Positions 26,107 to 33,782 of a stretch of DNA of 64,000 nt are shown here, one piece after another. Under the pieces are notes generated by a model, which worked only from the letters and a program-made list of their open reading frames with translations, was not told the origin of the DNA and did no database searches. Source of the stretch: Allokutzneria sp. A3M-2-11 16 (GTDB lineage: Bacteria; Actinomycetota; Actinomycetes; Mycobacteriales; Pseudonocardiaceae); the NCBI RefSeq assembly GCF_024213555.1, contig NZ_JANAVO010000001.1, forward strand, positions 3,038,001 to 3,102,000, read 5' to 3'. The translations under genes were made by a program, and so were the position numbers. The number at the start of each line of letters is the position of its first letter. The first letter of the stretch is position 1.

Positions 26107-26117
26107 CTGGTTCGTCG

Positions 26118-26236
26118 GTCTTCAAGTACCCCGAACCCCCGCTCCAGCGGTCGCTAACCGCTACCCACCTCGGCGGTGCGGTGGGGTTGGTGGCGGTTAG
26201 AGACGTTGTGGGGCGGGGTGCGTTGTACTTGAAGAC
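26118..26236. repeat. Dispersed palindromic repeat family A, copy 3
   Basis: 119 bp between GTCTTCAAGTACCCC and its inverse GTACTTGAAGAC, with inner arms CTAACCGC / GCGGTTAG. It is slightly longer than the other copies because of a bigger GC-rich centre. It lies between two same-direction genes, 33 bp before the F420 oxidoreductase start, so it is not restricted to convergent gene ends. Confidence 0.75.
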
Positions 26237-26269
26237 GGGGGTACTTCGGCGTGGGGGAGGTTGAGGCCG

Positions 26270-26638
26270 ATGGACGAGGAGTACTTCGCGCTGCGGACGT
26301 ACAAGAAGGACGGGACCGCGGTGGTGGGGCCGATCTGGCTCGCGCCAGCGGGGGATCGGATGTACGGCTACACGCCTGGGCAGTCGTGGAAGGTCAAGCG
26401 GTTGCGACGCGATCCGCGGGTCGAGATCGCGCCGTCGGACTTCCACGGGAACCCGCACGGCGAATGGCGGAGCGGGCGGGCGCGGGTGTTGCCGCCGGGC
26501 GAGCTGCGCACCGCCAAGCGCGCGATGACCGCCAAGTACGGCAACAAGTTCCGGTGGTTCACCATCGTGCTGATGCTCGGCAGGGGGCGGCGCAACGGCG
26601 GCGCGGCCGTGGGGATCGAGATCAGCCTGCCGGAGTGA
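26270..26638 (+). CDS. PPOX-class F420-dependent oxidoreductase
   Basis: 122 residues from ATG 26270. Split-barrel flavin/F420-binding fold: LRTYKKDGTAVVGPIWLAP, then GQSWKVKRLRRDPRVEIAP, typical of the actinobacterial 'PPOX class, F420-dependent' group. Probably a homodimer using F420H2. The last 17 bases overlap the convergent SDR gene. Substrate unknown. Confidence 0.85.
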   Translation: MDEEYFALRTYKKDGTAVVGPIWLAPAGDRMYGYTPGQSWKVKRLRRDPRVEIAPSDFHGNPHGEWRSGRARVLPPGELRTAKRAMTAKYGNKFRWFTIVLMLGRGRRNGGAAVGIEISLPE

Positions 26639-27353
26639 GGTAGTCCGCCCCGCCGACGTAGACGGTGTGCCCGGTCGCCACAGGCTCCACCGCCGCCCTG
26701 GCCACCGCCTCGGCGAACTCGGCCACGGTGGGCAGGCTCCGCACCTCGGCGCGGCGCGCGTCGACGATGCCCGGCTCCGCGCGGTCGAGCAGCGTGACTG
26801 TGATCGTCCCCTCGATCATGTCGCCCGACACGACGACGAGCCCGACACCGCGTTCGCTCAGCAGCGGGATGCGCGCGCGGAGTTCGTCCTCGCCGGACCG
26901 CTTGCTCGCGGCGACGGCTTCGTAGGACGCGTAGCTCGGGCGCTGACCGTGGAAGTGCGCCTGGTGGCTCGTCACGAACACCACGCGGGAGAGCGCGGGC
27001 ATCAACGGCAGCGCCATCTCCACCGCGCGCACCTGTGCGTCCCGGTTGAGGCGCATCGCGTAGTCCGGGTCCCTATTGCGTTCCATGCCTCCGGAAGCGT
27101 TGAGCACCAATGCATCCAGCCGTCCACAACGTTCGAACATCGCGGCGACCGCGTCAGGATCGGTGAGGTCGGCCTTGACTGCCTCGGCGCTGCCACGTGC
27201 TTCTACGATGTCGGCCACCACGCGGTCGGCGCGCTTCGCCTTGTCCCGGTAGTTCACGAAGACGTGCGCTCCGGAAGCGGCGAGCAGGCGCGCGGTCTCG
27301 GCGCCGACGCCGCGCGACGCACCCGTCACGAGCACCACTCGGCCCGTCATCAT
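26622..27353 (-). CDS. Short-chain dehydrogenase/reductase
   Basis: 243 residues. NAD(P) motif TGASRGVGAETA, NASG equivalent of NNAG, and an active-site stretch FVTSHQAH...YEAVAASKRSGE in which the Tyr-Lys spacing is Y-x6-K rather than the classical Y-x3-K. ATG 27353 overlaps the stop codon of the upstream TetR gene (ATGA), so regulator and enzyme are co-translated. It overlaps the convergent PPOX gene by 17 bp. Confidence 0.88.
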   Translation of the reverse strand: MMTGRVVLVTGASRGVGAETARLLAASGAHVFVNYRDKAKRADRVVADIVEARGSAEAVKADLTDPDAVAAMFERCGRLDALVLNASGGMERNRDPDYAMRLNRDAQVRAVEMALPLMPALSRVVFVTSHQAHFHGQRPSYASYEAVAASKRSGEDELRARIPLLSERGVGLVVVSGDMIEGTITVTLLDRAEPGIVDARRAEVRSLPTVAEFAEAVARAAVEPVATGHTVYVGGADYLTPAG

Positions 27354-28039
27354 TTCTTTCTCCCCAAGGCCTTCAGGCGCTCCGCCGCCGCAGTGACCCC
27401 GTCCAGCAGCTCCGCGCTGCGCGGCACGCGACGACGGGGGAGGTGGGTGTTGAGCGCGGCCCCGAAGCCCACCATGCGCACGGTCGCGTCGATGATCTCG
27501 TTCACGTCGTCCGGCCACGGCAGGGCGGGCTGAGTGATCAACAGCGCGGCGCAGCCGTGCACGGCCGTCCACATCGTCAGCGCCAGGGTGTCCGGATTCC
27601 CTTGCAGTACACCGCTTTCCACGCATGCGGTGACCGCGTTCACCATGTGCCCGAAGCACGCTTTGGACGCCTCGGTGGACGCGGAGGGCCGCATCATCAG
27701 CAAGCGGTACTGCACCGGATGATCGAGCGCGAAGTGCACGTACGCCCGCCCGCACTCGCCGAGCGCGATGAGCGGGTCGGTGACGCGGCCGACCGCCTCG
27801 CGGATGCGGTTGCCCAGCTCGTCCCACACCCGCAGGCAGACCGCCTCGATCAGCGCTTCCTTGCCGCTGAAGTGCAGGTACACCGAGGGCGTCGTGACCC
27901 TGGTCCGCTGGGCCACCGAGCGCAGCGTGATCGCGCCCTCGTCGCCGGTCTCCACGAGCAGTTGCTCGGCGTTGCGCAGGATCTCCTCGCGCAGCCGTGC
28001 GCCGTCGCCCGGCCTGGCCCGGGCCCTCCTGGCTTCCAC
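27350..28039 (-). CDS. TetR-family regulator
   Basis: 229 residues from GTG 28039. Helix-turn-helix ITLRSVAQRTRVTTPSVYLHFSGKEAL (about 37-63) and a C-terminal domain of the TetR_C_33/WHG type (HPVQYRLLMM). Translationally coupled to the SDR gene and divergent from a GNAT gene. The 45-bp gap holds a perfect operator-like palindrome, so it probably represses its own operon and the GNAT gene. Confidence 0.9.
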   Translation of the reverse strand: MEARRARARPGDGARLREEILRNAEQLLVETGDEGAITLRSVAQRTRVTTPSVYLHFSGKEALIEAVCLRVWDELGNRIREAVGRVTDPLIALGECGRAYVHFALDHPVQYRLLMMRPSASTEASKACFGHMVNAVTACVESGVLQGNPDTLALTMWTAVHGCAALLITQPALPWPDDVNEIIDATVRMVGFGAALNTHLPRRRVPRSAELLDGVTAAAERLKALGRKK

Positions 28040-28062
28040 GCCCCTATGTTGACGTCGTTAAG

Positions 28063-28075
28063 TTGACAGTGTCAA
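28063..28075. promoter_or_regulatory. Palindromic operator TTGACAGTGTCAA
   Basis: Perfect 13-bp inverted repeat (TTGACA-G-TGTCAA) 23 bp from the TetR start and 10 bp from the divergent GNAT start. One arm also reads as a consensus -35 hexamer, so bound repressor would occlude RNA polymerase. Confidence 0.6.
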
Positions 28076-28084
28076 GCTGCGTTC

Positions 28085-28522
28085 ATGATGGAGATCGCCC
28101 CGTTGGTCCCTGCCGACCGCGAGAGATGGGAAGTCCTGGCCCGCCGCTACAAGGACTTCTACAAGACGGTCGAATCCGACGAGGGCTACGACCGGACCTG
28201 GCAGCGCCTGCTGGACGGCCGGGACGTGCACGGGATCGCCGCGCACGTCGACGGTCGGCTGGTCGGGATCGCGCACTTCCTCTTCCACTCGACGGTGTGG
28301 ATGGACGATTCCTGTTACCTCCAGGACCTTTTCGTCGATGAGGCGGCGCGCGGTCACGGTGTGGCGCGTGCACTCATCGAGCGGGTGGAGGAGGCGGCGC
28401 GGGACCGCGAATGTCCTCGCCTGTACTGGCAGACGCATCAGGACAACGCCACGGCCCGCGCGCTCTACGACAAGGTCGCCACCTTCGGTGGGATGATCGT
28501 TTACGTACGACGCTTGGGGTGA
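28085..28522 (+). CDS. GNAT N-acetyltransferase
   Basis: 145 residues from ATG 28085 (a second ATG at 28088). GNAT fold with the acetyl-CoA loop LFVDEAARGHGVARALI (Q/RxxGxG/A type) about residues 82-98 and the C-terminal YWQTHQDNATARALYDKV strand-helix. The leader is very short (10 bp from the operator), so the transcript may be nearly leaderless. Controlled with the TetR/SDR operon by position; substrate unknown. Confidence 0.9.
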   Translation: MMEIAPLVPADRERWEVLARRYKDFYKTVESDEGYDRTWQRLLDGRDVHGIAAHVDGRLVGIAHFLFHSTVWMDDSCYLQDLFVDEAARGHGVARALIERVEEAARDRECPRLYWQTHQDNATARALYDKVATFGGMIVYVRRLG

Positions 28523-28562
28523 GGCCGAAATGTGAGATCAACGTCCGCGTGATCCCGCATAC

Positions 28563-28588
28563 TTCGCAGCGATTCCCGTTGCTGCGAA
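28563..28588 (+). promoter_or_regulatory. Hairpin adjoining the ribosome site of the 28597 gene
   Basis: TTCGCAGC and its perfect inverse GCTGCGAA enclose a 10-base loop. The 3' arm ends two bases before the AAAGGAAAAC ribosome site. It could modulate translation or stabilise the mRNA 5' end; no ligand class is recognisable. Confidence 0.35.
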
Positions 28589-28596
28589 AGGAAAAC

Positions 28597-28965
28597 ATGA
28601 AGATCAAGCGCATGCGGCTCACAGCGGTGCTTCCGGTCGTCGTCACCGCCGCGGTGGTGCTGGTGGCCCCGTCCGCCGCCGCCGCGCCCGCCGCCTGTCC
28701 CAATCCCGCCGCGTCGGACAAGGACTCCGGCTGGGGCACCACGAAGGACAGCACCGGCGGCCCGATCCGGGTCGGCGCGAGCACCGGATGCGCCACGCGG
28801 TTCTGGCCGATGATCGACGACAAGCTCTTCTACCACTGCTACACGGTCAACAGCGCTGGCCAGAAGTGGACGCACGTCCGCCCCGACGTGCCGAACAGCA
28901 CGGACAAACAGGGCTGGGTGCTTTCAAGCCAACTGGACGACGGCGGCTCGACCAAGCGTTGCTAG
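28597..28965 (+). CDS. Small secreted SH3-like protein
   Basis: 122 residues from ATG 28597. Signal peptide MKIKRMRLTAVLPVVVTAAV ending in a run of alanines (cleavage about residue 32). Mature domain of about 90 residues with four cysteines (ACPN, TGCATRF, YHCYTV, KRC) and a GWV strand, like the bacterial SH3-type secreted proteins common in actinomycetes. Extracellular; function unknown. Ends 55 bp before repeat B2. Confidence 0.75.
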   Translation: MKIKRMRLTAVLPVVVTAAVVLVAPSAAAAPAACPNPAASDKDSGWGTTKDSTGGPIRVGASTGCATRFWPMIDDKLFYHCYTVNSAGQKWTHVRPDVPNSTDKQGWVLSSQLDDGGSTKRC

Positions 28966-29020
28966 ACCCCGCCCTGCAAGCGGTCCCCCAACGATCGTGA
29001 CGCCCCCCGAACCATCCCCA

Positions 29021-29167
29021 GCGCAGCCCAAAATCCCGTTTCGTACTCTAAACGGGTTTTTGGAGCGCTCTTTTTCCCGTTATGAGTACGAAACGGGGTT
29101 CTCTAGACGGCGCCCGCCGTGGATGGGGTGAGCGGGCGGGTGTGGGGCATGGGACAGAGTTTACTTG
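29021..29167 (-). repeat. Dispersed palindromic repeat family B, copy 2 (inverted)
   Basis: Read on the minus strand it follows copy 1 (21323-21469) from AAGTAAACTCTGTCCCATGC to ATTTTGGGCTGCGC. It keeps the CCGTTTCGTACTCAT arm, the GAGCGCTC centre and the GAGTACGAAACGGG arm. It lies between the convergent secreted-protein and oxidoreductase genes. Confidence 0.75.
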
Positions 29168-29202
29168 GTGTGCGGAGTGCTGGGGGACTTGCAGGACAGG
29201 GG

Positions 29203-29820
29203 CTAGTAGCCGACGGTGAACCTGGCGCGGTGGTGGCGCGGGCGCTCGGCCTCGTCGAGCAGCGCCACCGCCAGGTCCTCCATGGAGATCGCCGAGTTCC
29301 CGTCGGCGTCCACGATCAGCTCGTCCCGGCCCAACCGGTAGCTCCCGGTCCGCACACCGGGCTCCAAGAGCGCGGGCGGGCTCAGATATGCCCAATCCAC
29401 AACGGTTTCCGCCTGGCAGACCGCCAGCTGCGCGGTGCACGCCTCGGCGATCGCGCGGATCTCCGGGGGTAAGTTCGGATCGTCGAGCACGGTCCCGCCG
29501 GTGCCCGGCACGGTGAGGCTCGACGCGCCGCCGACTACCAGCAGGCGCACGCCCGTCTCGGCGAGCCCGGCCAGCACCGCCTTCGCCGTGACGACGAGGT
29601 CGGCCTCGCGTCCGGGCGCCGGGCGGGTCGCGCTGATCACGACGTCCTGTCCCGCGCTCAGCCGGACCACGTCGTCGATGTTCGCCGCATCGCCTTGGCG
29701 GAGCTCGGGAAAACGAGAGTTCTCACGCGTGACTCCGGTGACGGCGTGGCCGCGCGAGAGCGCCTCGGTCAGCACCCGGCTGCCCACGCCGCCCGCCGCT
29801 CCGAACACGGTGATCTTCAT
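29203..29820 (-). CDS. NAD(P)H-binding atypical SDR
   Basis: 205 residues. N-terminal Rossmann motif VFGAAGGVGSRVL, then DVVISATRPAP and LLVVGGASSL, typical of the YwnB/NAD(P)H-binding group (PF13460). Its start lies inside the 3' end of the EamA-transporter gene (98-bp overlap in another frame), so the two are probably co-expressed under the MarR regulator at 30734. Confidence 0.85.
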   Translation of the reverse strand: MKITVFGAAGGVGSRVLTEALSRGHAVTGVTRENSRFPELRQGDAANIDDVVRLSAGQDVVISATRPAPGREADLVVTAKAVLAGLAETGVRLLVVGGASSLTVPGTGGTVLDDPNLPPEIRAIAEACTAQLAVCQAETVVDWAYLSPPALLEPGVRTGSYRLGRDELIVDADGNSAISMEDLAVALLDEAERPRHHRARFTVGY

Positions 29821-30679
29821 CAGGTGATGCCTTTCTGGTCTGGGCGAAGACGAGCGCGCCGAGCACGATGAGCGCGCCGATCGCTTGGAGGACGGTGAGT
29901 TCCTGGCCGAGCGCGAGCCAGCCGAGTGCGGTCGCGACCACTGGGCTGAGCTGGCCGAGGAAGGTGACCTGGGTGGGGGCGAGCTCGCGAATTCCCCGGA
30001 ACCACAAGGCGTACGCGAACGCCGCGCCGATGATGGAGAGGTAGCCGTAGCCGAGCAGGTTCGTCGCGCTCAGCTCCGCGGGCGGCGGTCCCTCGACCAG
30101 CAGTGTGACGGGGATCAGCACGATCCCGCCCGCGATGAGCTGCCAGCCCGTGGTCGCCAGTACCGGGGCGGGCGAGGTCCAGCGCTTGCTGAGCACGACC
30201 CCGGCGGCCATGACGACCGCGCTGGCCACCGCCGCCGCGATCCCGATCCCGTCCAGCCGCGCCTCGGCCCGCAGCACGAGCAGGCCGACCCCGACGATCG
30301 CGGCGACCGCCGCCACGACGGTCCGCGCCGACATGCGCTGGCCGAGCAGAGCTGCGGAGAAACCGGCCACCAGCAACGGTTGCAGCGCGCCGACGGTGGC
30401 CGCGATGCCGCCGGGCAGCCGGTACGCGGCGATGAACAGCAGCGCGAGGAACGCCCCGATGTTGAGCGTGCCGAGCACCGCCGCGCGCCACCACCAGGAG
30501 CCGGACGGCAGCCGCCGGGTGATCGCCAGGAGCAGCAGCCCGGCGGGCAGGGCGCGCAGCGTCGCCGCCAGCAGCGGCCGGTCCGGCGGTAAGAACTCCG
30601 TGGTGACCAGGTACGTCGTACCCCAGATGGCCGGGGCCAGGGCGGTCACCGCGATCAGGCCGACCCGATTGTTTAGCAC
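29723..30679 (-). CDS. EamA/DMT-family exporter
   Basis: About 318 residues from GTG 30679; an alternative GTG at 30649 is possible, and the ATG further up lies beyond the operators. Ten membrane helices in two EamA repeats (ALAPAIWGTTYLVTTEFLP in the first, AAFAYALWFRGIRELAP in the second). Drug/metabolite efflux is the usual role. The reading frame runs 98 bp into the next gene, giving an unusually long, arginine-rich tail. Divergent MarR gene and paired operators lie upstream. Confidence 0.85.
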   Translation of the reverse strand: MLNNRVGLIAVTALAPAIWGTTYLVTTEFLPPDRPLLAATLRALPAGLLLLAITRRLPSGSWWWRAAVLGTLNIGAFLALLFIAAYRLPGGIAATVGALQPLLVAGFSAALLGQRMSARTVVAAVAAIVGVGLLVLRAEARLDGIGIAAAVASAVVMAAGVVLSKRWTSPAPVLATTGWQLIAGGIVLIPVTLLVEGPPPAELSATNLLGYGYLSIIGAAFAYALWFRGIRELAPTQVTFLGQLSPVVATALGWLALGQELTVLQAIGALIVLGALVFAQTRKASPDEDHRVRSGGRRGQPGADRGALARPRRHRSHA

Positions 30680-30704
30680 TAAGATAAAGTAGCTTAGCGC
30701 TAAG
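30672..30704. promoter_or_regulatory. Paired MarR operators
   Basis: Two related palindromes, TTTAGCACTAAG (30672-30683) and CTTAGCGCTAAG (30693-30704). Their centres are exactly 21 bp apart, so two dimers would bind the same DNA face. They lie between the divergent EamA and MarR genes and overlap the likely EamA translation start. Confidence 0.65.
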
Positions 30705-30733
30705 AGATCTGGCAAGGGCGCTACGCTCATGCC

Positions 30734-31222
30734 ATGGCGGACCACGTCGACCACGTGCTGGCGCAGTGGGCTGAACAGCGCCCTGACCTGGATGTATCCC
30801 CGATGGCGGTGATCGGCAGGCTGAGCCGCGCGGCCCTCGGCGTCGGCGCCGAGCTCAAGCGCGTGTTCGCCGAGCACGACCTCGACCGGGCGTCCTTCGA
30901 CGTGCTCGCCACGCTGCGCCGCAACGGCCCGGAGCGCTGCATGACCCCGGCCGAGCTGACCCGGTCGGCGATGGTCACCTCGGGCGCGATCACCCAGCGC
31001 CTGGACCGCCTCCAGGCGCGCGGCCTGGTCAGCCGCACGCCGAGCGACACCGACGGGCGCGTGGTGCTGGTCCGGCTCACCGACGAGGGCCGCGACCTGA
31101 TCGACCGCGTCCTGCCCGACCACGTGGAGAACGAGCGGCGAATCCTCAGCGGGCTGACCGGTGCCGAGCAGGACCAGCTGGCCGAGCTCCTCCGCAAGCT
31201 GCTGGAGACCTTCGAGATGTGA
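30734..31222 (+). CDS. MarR-family regulator
   Basis: 162 residues from ATG 30734. Winged helix with MTPAELTRSAMVTSGAITQR (recognition region) and the wing SRTPSDTDGRVVLVRLTDEG (about residues 65-115). Divergent from the EamA exporter/NAD(P)H-binding pair, with paired dyads between. This is the usual design of a ligand-released efflux switch. Confidence 0.92.
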   Translation: MADHVDHVLAQWAEQRPDLDVSPMAVIGRLSRAALGVGAELKRVFAEHDLDRASFDVLATLRRNGPERCMTPAELTRSAMVTSGAITQRLDRLQARGLVSRTPSDTDGRVVLVRLTDEGRDLIDRVLPDHVENERRILSGLTGAEQDQLAELLRKLLETFEM

Positions 31223-31303
31223 CGGTTCCGGGCCAGGCGAAACCCCGGCCGCATCAGGACATCTTTGTTGTTGACGGGGTGCGCGCCTCTTAACGTCCGC
31301 GAG

Positions 31304-32884
31304 GTGACCCGCAACCAGACCCGGCGGAAGTTCCTGACGGCCAGCGGTGTGGCTGCGGGACTCGCGATCTCCGGTGCGCTCCCGGGCATCGGAACCTCCA
31401 ACGCCTCCACCGTCGAGGTGGACCGGCTCCGCGACTACCCCTTCCGGCTCGGCATCGCCTCCGGTGACCCGTTGCCCGACTCGGTGGTGCTCTGGACCAG
31501 GCTCGCGCCGCACCCGCTCGACCCGTTCGGCGGCGTGAACGACCGCCCGGTCGCCGTGGTCTGGCAGGTCGCCGAGGACGAGCGGTTCCGCCGCGTCGTC
31601 CGCACCGGTGTCGAGATCGCCAGGCGGGAGTCCTCGCACAGCGTCCACGTGGACGTGCGGGGCCTGCGGCCGTGGCGGCACTACTACTACCGCTTCATCG
31701 TCGGCGGGCACATCAGCCCGGTCGGCCGCACCCGGACCGCTCCCGCACCGCGACAAGCGTTGTCCGGCATGACTTTCGCCTTCGCGTCGTGCCAGGCGTG
31801 GTGGGAGGGCTTCTACACCGCCTACCGCGACATGGCGGCGAAGGACCACGACGTCGTCCTCCACCTCGGCGACTACATCTACGAGTACGGCGTGGGCGCG
31901 GACTCCGGTGTTCGTCGGCAACCCGTGCCCGTGGAGCTCACCCGCGAGACCATGACGCTCGACGAGTACCGCGGGCGATATGCGCTCTACAAAACCGATC
32001 CGGACCTCCAAGCGGCGCACGCCGCCGCGCCGTGGGTCGTCACCGTCGACGACCACGAGGTGGAGAACAACTGGGCAGGCCCGATTTCGGAGAACAACGC
32101 GCCGCGCGAGGAGTTCCTCGTCCGCATGGCGAACGCGTTCCGCGCCTGGTACGAGCACACCCCGGTCCGGCTCGCGCAGGCGCCCAACGGGCCGGGAATC
32201 CAGCTGTACCGCCGTTTCCAGTACGGCGACCTGGTGCGCTTCAACCTGCTGGACACCCGCCAGTACCGCGATGACCAGGCGGGCGGCGACGGCGAGAAGC
32301 CGCCGAACCCCGGCTCGCTCGACCCGAAGCGGTCGATCACCGGTGCGGCGCAAGAGAAGTGGCTGCTGGACGGCATGGCGGAGAGGTCCGCGCGGTGGGA
32401 GGTGCTCGCGCACCAGACCGCCATCGCGCAGCTCGACGTCAAGGCCGGTCCGGACATGGTGGTGCCGATGGACACCTGGGACGGCTACGTGGCCTCTCGG
32501 AAGCGAATCCTCGGTGGCGCAAGGGAAAGAGGCGTTCGGAACCTCGTCAGCATCGCGGGCGACCTGCACCGCAGCGTCGCTTCCGAGCTGCGCGAGGACT
32601 ACGCCGCTTCCACTCCCGTCGTGGGAACGGAGTTCGTCGGCACGTCGGTCACGTCCGGCCGCGACGGCATGGACCACGACCAGATCGGCCGCACCATCCT
32701 GGCGGAGAACCCGCACGTGAAGTTCCACAACTTCCAGCGCGGCTACGTCCGGTGCGAGGTGAACGCGGCGCAGTGGGTGGCTGACTACCGCGTCGCGGAC
32801 CGTGTGACGGTGGCCGACGGAACGGTGAGTTCGCGGTCCAAGCTCATCGTCGAGGACGGCGTCCCCGCGATCCAGGTGAGGTGA
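31304..32884 (+). CDS. phoD: PhoD-type alkaline phosphatase/phosphodiesterase (Tat-exported)
   Basis: 526 residues from GTG 31304, giving a twin-arginine signal with TRRKFLTASG at the N-terminus; TTG codons at 31265 would precede it by 13 codons. N-terminal PhoD domain, then the metal-site motifs ASCQAWWEGFY, LHLGDYIYEYG, VDDHEVENNW, HQTAIAQ and SIAGDLHRSV. Extracellular Ca/Fe-dependent phosphoesterase that releases phosphate from esters. No clear Pho box was recognised upstream. Followed after 6 bp by a secreted discoidin-like protein, probably in the same operon. Confidence 0.92.
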   Translation: MTRNQTRRKFLTASGVAAGLAISGALPGIGTSNASTVEVDRLRDYPFRLGIASGDPLPDSVVLWTRLAPHPLDPFGGVNDRPVAVVWQVAEDERFRRVVRTGVEIARRESSHSVHVDVRGLRPWRHYYYRFIVGGHISPVGRTRTAPAPRQALSGMTFAFASCQAWWEGFYTAYRDMAAKDHDVVLHLGDYIYEYGVGADSGVRRQPVPVELTRETMTLDEYRGRYALYKTDPDLQAAHAAAPWVVTVDDHEVENNWAGPISENNAPREEFLVRMANAFRAWYEHTPVRLAQAPNGPGIQLYRRFQYGDLVRFNLLDTRQYRDDQAGGDGEKPPNPGSLDPKRSITGAAQEKWLLDGMAERSARWEVLAHQTAIAQLDVKAGPDMVVPMDTWDGYVASRKRILGGARERGVRNLVSIAGDLHRSVASELREDYAASTPVVGTEFVGTSVTSGRDGMDHDQIGRTILAENPHVKFHNFQRGYVRCEVNAAQWVADYRVADRVTVADGTVSSRSKLIVEDGVPAIQVR

Positions 32885-32890
32885 TCAGTC

Positions 32891-33688
32891 ATGTGGGTTC
32901 TCGCATTGACGGCGACGATGCTGGCCGCGACCGCGCCCGTCACGATCTCGGTGAACCCCGAGAAGGTTCAGGTGGTTGGACTTCCGTGCATGCCGGGCTC
33001 ATTGAAGGTCGGCATGACCAACACCGGGACCACCGACCGCTACGCCGATCTGGAGCTGTCCGCGCCGTCACCGGTGGTTGCGGATCGGAAGATCATCTCA
33101 ACATGGTTGCCCGCGTGGGACCCGGACCACACAGTGACCACTCCGGTCGGGGTGACGGTTCCGCGCACCGCGAAGCCAGGCACCTACTCGCTGACCCTCA
33201 GCGTCGACCGGACGCGCCGCACCGTCCCCGTCGAGGTGCTTCCCTTGCCGCCCAAGGACAATCTCGTGCTCGGCGAGCAGGCTTCGGCGTCTTCGACGCA
33301 CGGTAGCTTCCGGACGTGCGGTGCGGTCGACGGAGATGCGGACTCGGCGAACTGGTCGACGAGAACCGGGTGGAACGACGCCACGCGCGCGGTTTTCCCG
33401 GACGAGTACTCGGTGTCGTTGATCGCGCCTTCCGCCATCGGTCGCGTGGAGCTGCAAACGCTTGACTCGGCGCGCTATCCCGCCGCGCAGAACGGCTTGC
33501 GCGACTGGGACGTGCAGGTGCGCGTTGCGGGTTCGTGGGTCACGGTGGACCAGGTGCGAGGCAACGCGGTCGGCCGCGTGAAGTCCGTTTTCCCCGCTGT
33601 GCAGGCGGACGCGGTGCGGATCGTGGCGCTGGACTCCAACGATCACGCGTACTCGCGCATCGTGGAGTTGGAGGCTTACGCCCGCTGA
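32891..33688 (+). CDS. Secreted protein with F5/8 C (discoidin)-like domain
   Basis: 265 residues from ATG 32891 with GAGGTGA upstream. Short signal peptide, an immunoglobulin-like NEW3-type region (about 15-118; PVGVTVPRTAKPGTYSLTL), then a discoidin/CBM32-like domain (NLVLGEQASASSTHGS, AVDGDADSANWST, IVELEAYAR). Such domains bind carbohydrates or surfaces. It follows the PhoD phosphatase by 6 bp, so the two are likely co-transcribed and act outside the cell. Confidence 0.85.
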   Translation: MWVLALTATMLAATAPVTISVNPEKVQVVGLPCMPGSLKVGMTNTGTTDRYADLELSAPSPVVADRKIISTWLPAWDPDHTVTTPVGVTVPRTAKPGTYSLTLSVDRTRRTVPVEVLPLPPKDNLVLGEQASASSTHGSFRTCGAVDGDADSANWSTRTGWNDATRAVFPDEYSVSLIAPSAIGRVELQTLDSARYPAAQNGLRDWDVQVRVAGSWVTVDQVRGNAVGRVKSVFPAVQADAVRIVALDSNDHAYSRIVELEAYAR

Positions 33689-33689
33689 C

Positions 33690-33766
33690 CTAGACTCCAC
33701 CCCATGACGCCCAACCGCCCGGCGCACTCCCCGTGGCCTGAGGCGGTCTAGAGAACGGAAAAACGC
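33690..33766 (+). repeat. Repeat family B remnant
   Basis: Carries the left part of family B (CTAGACTCCACCCCATG related to GTAAACTCTGCCCATG, and GGCGGTCTAGAGAAC) but lacks the long inverted repeat. It again lies between convergent genes. Weaker match than the two full copies. Confidence 0.45.
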
Positions 33767-33782
33767 CGCGCTGGGTCTGGGG

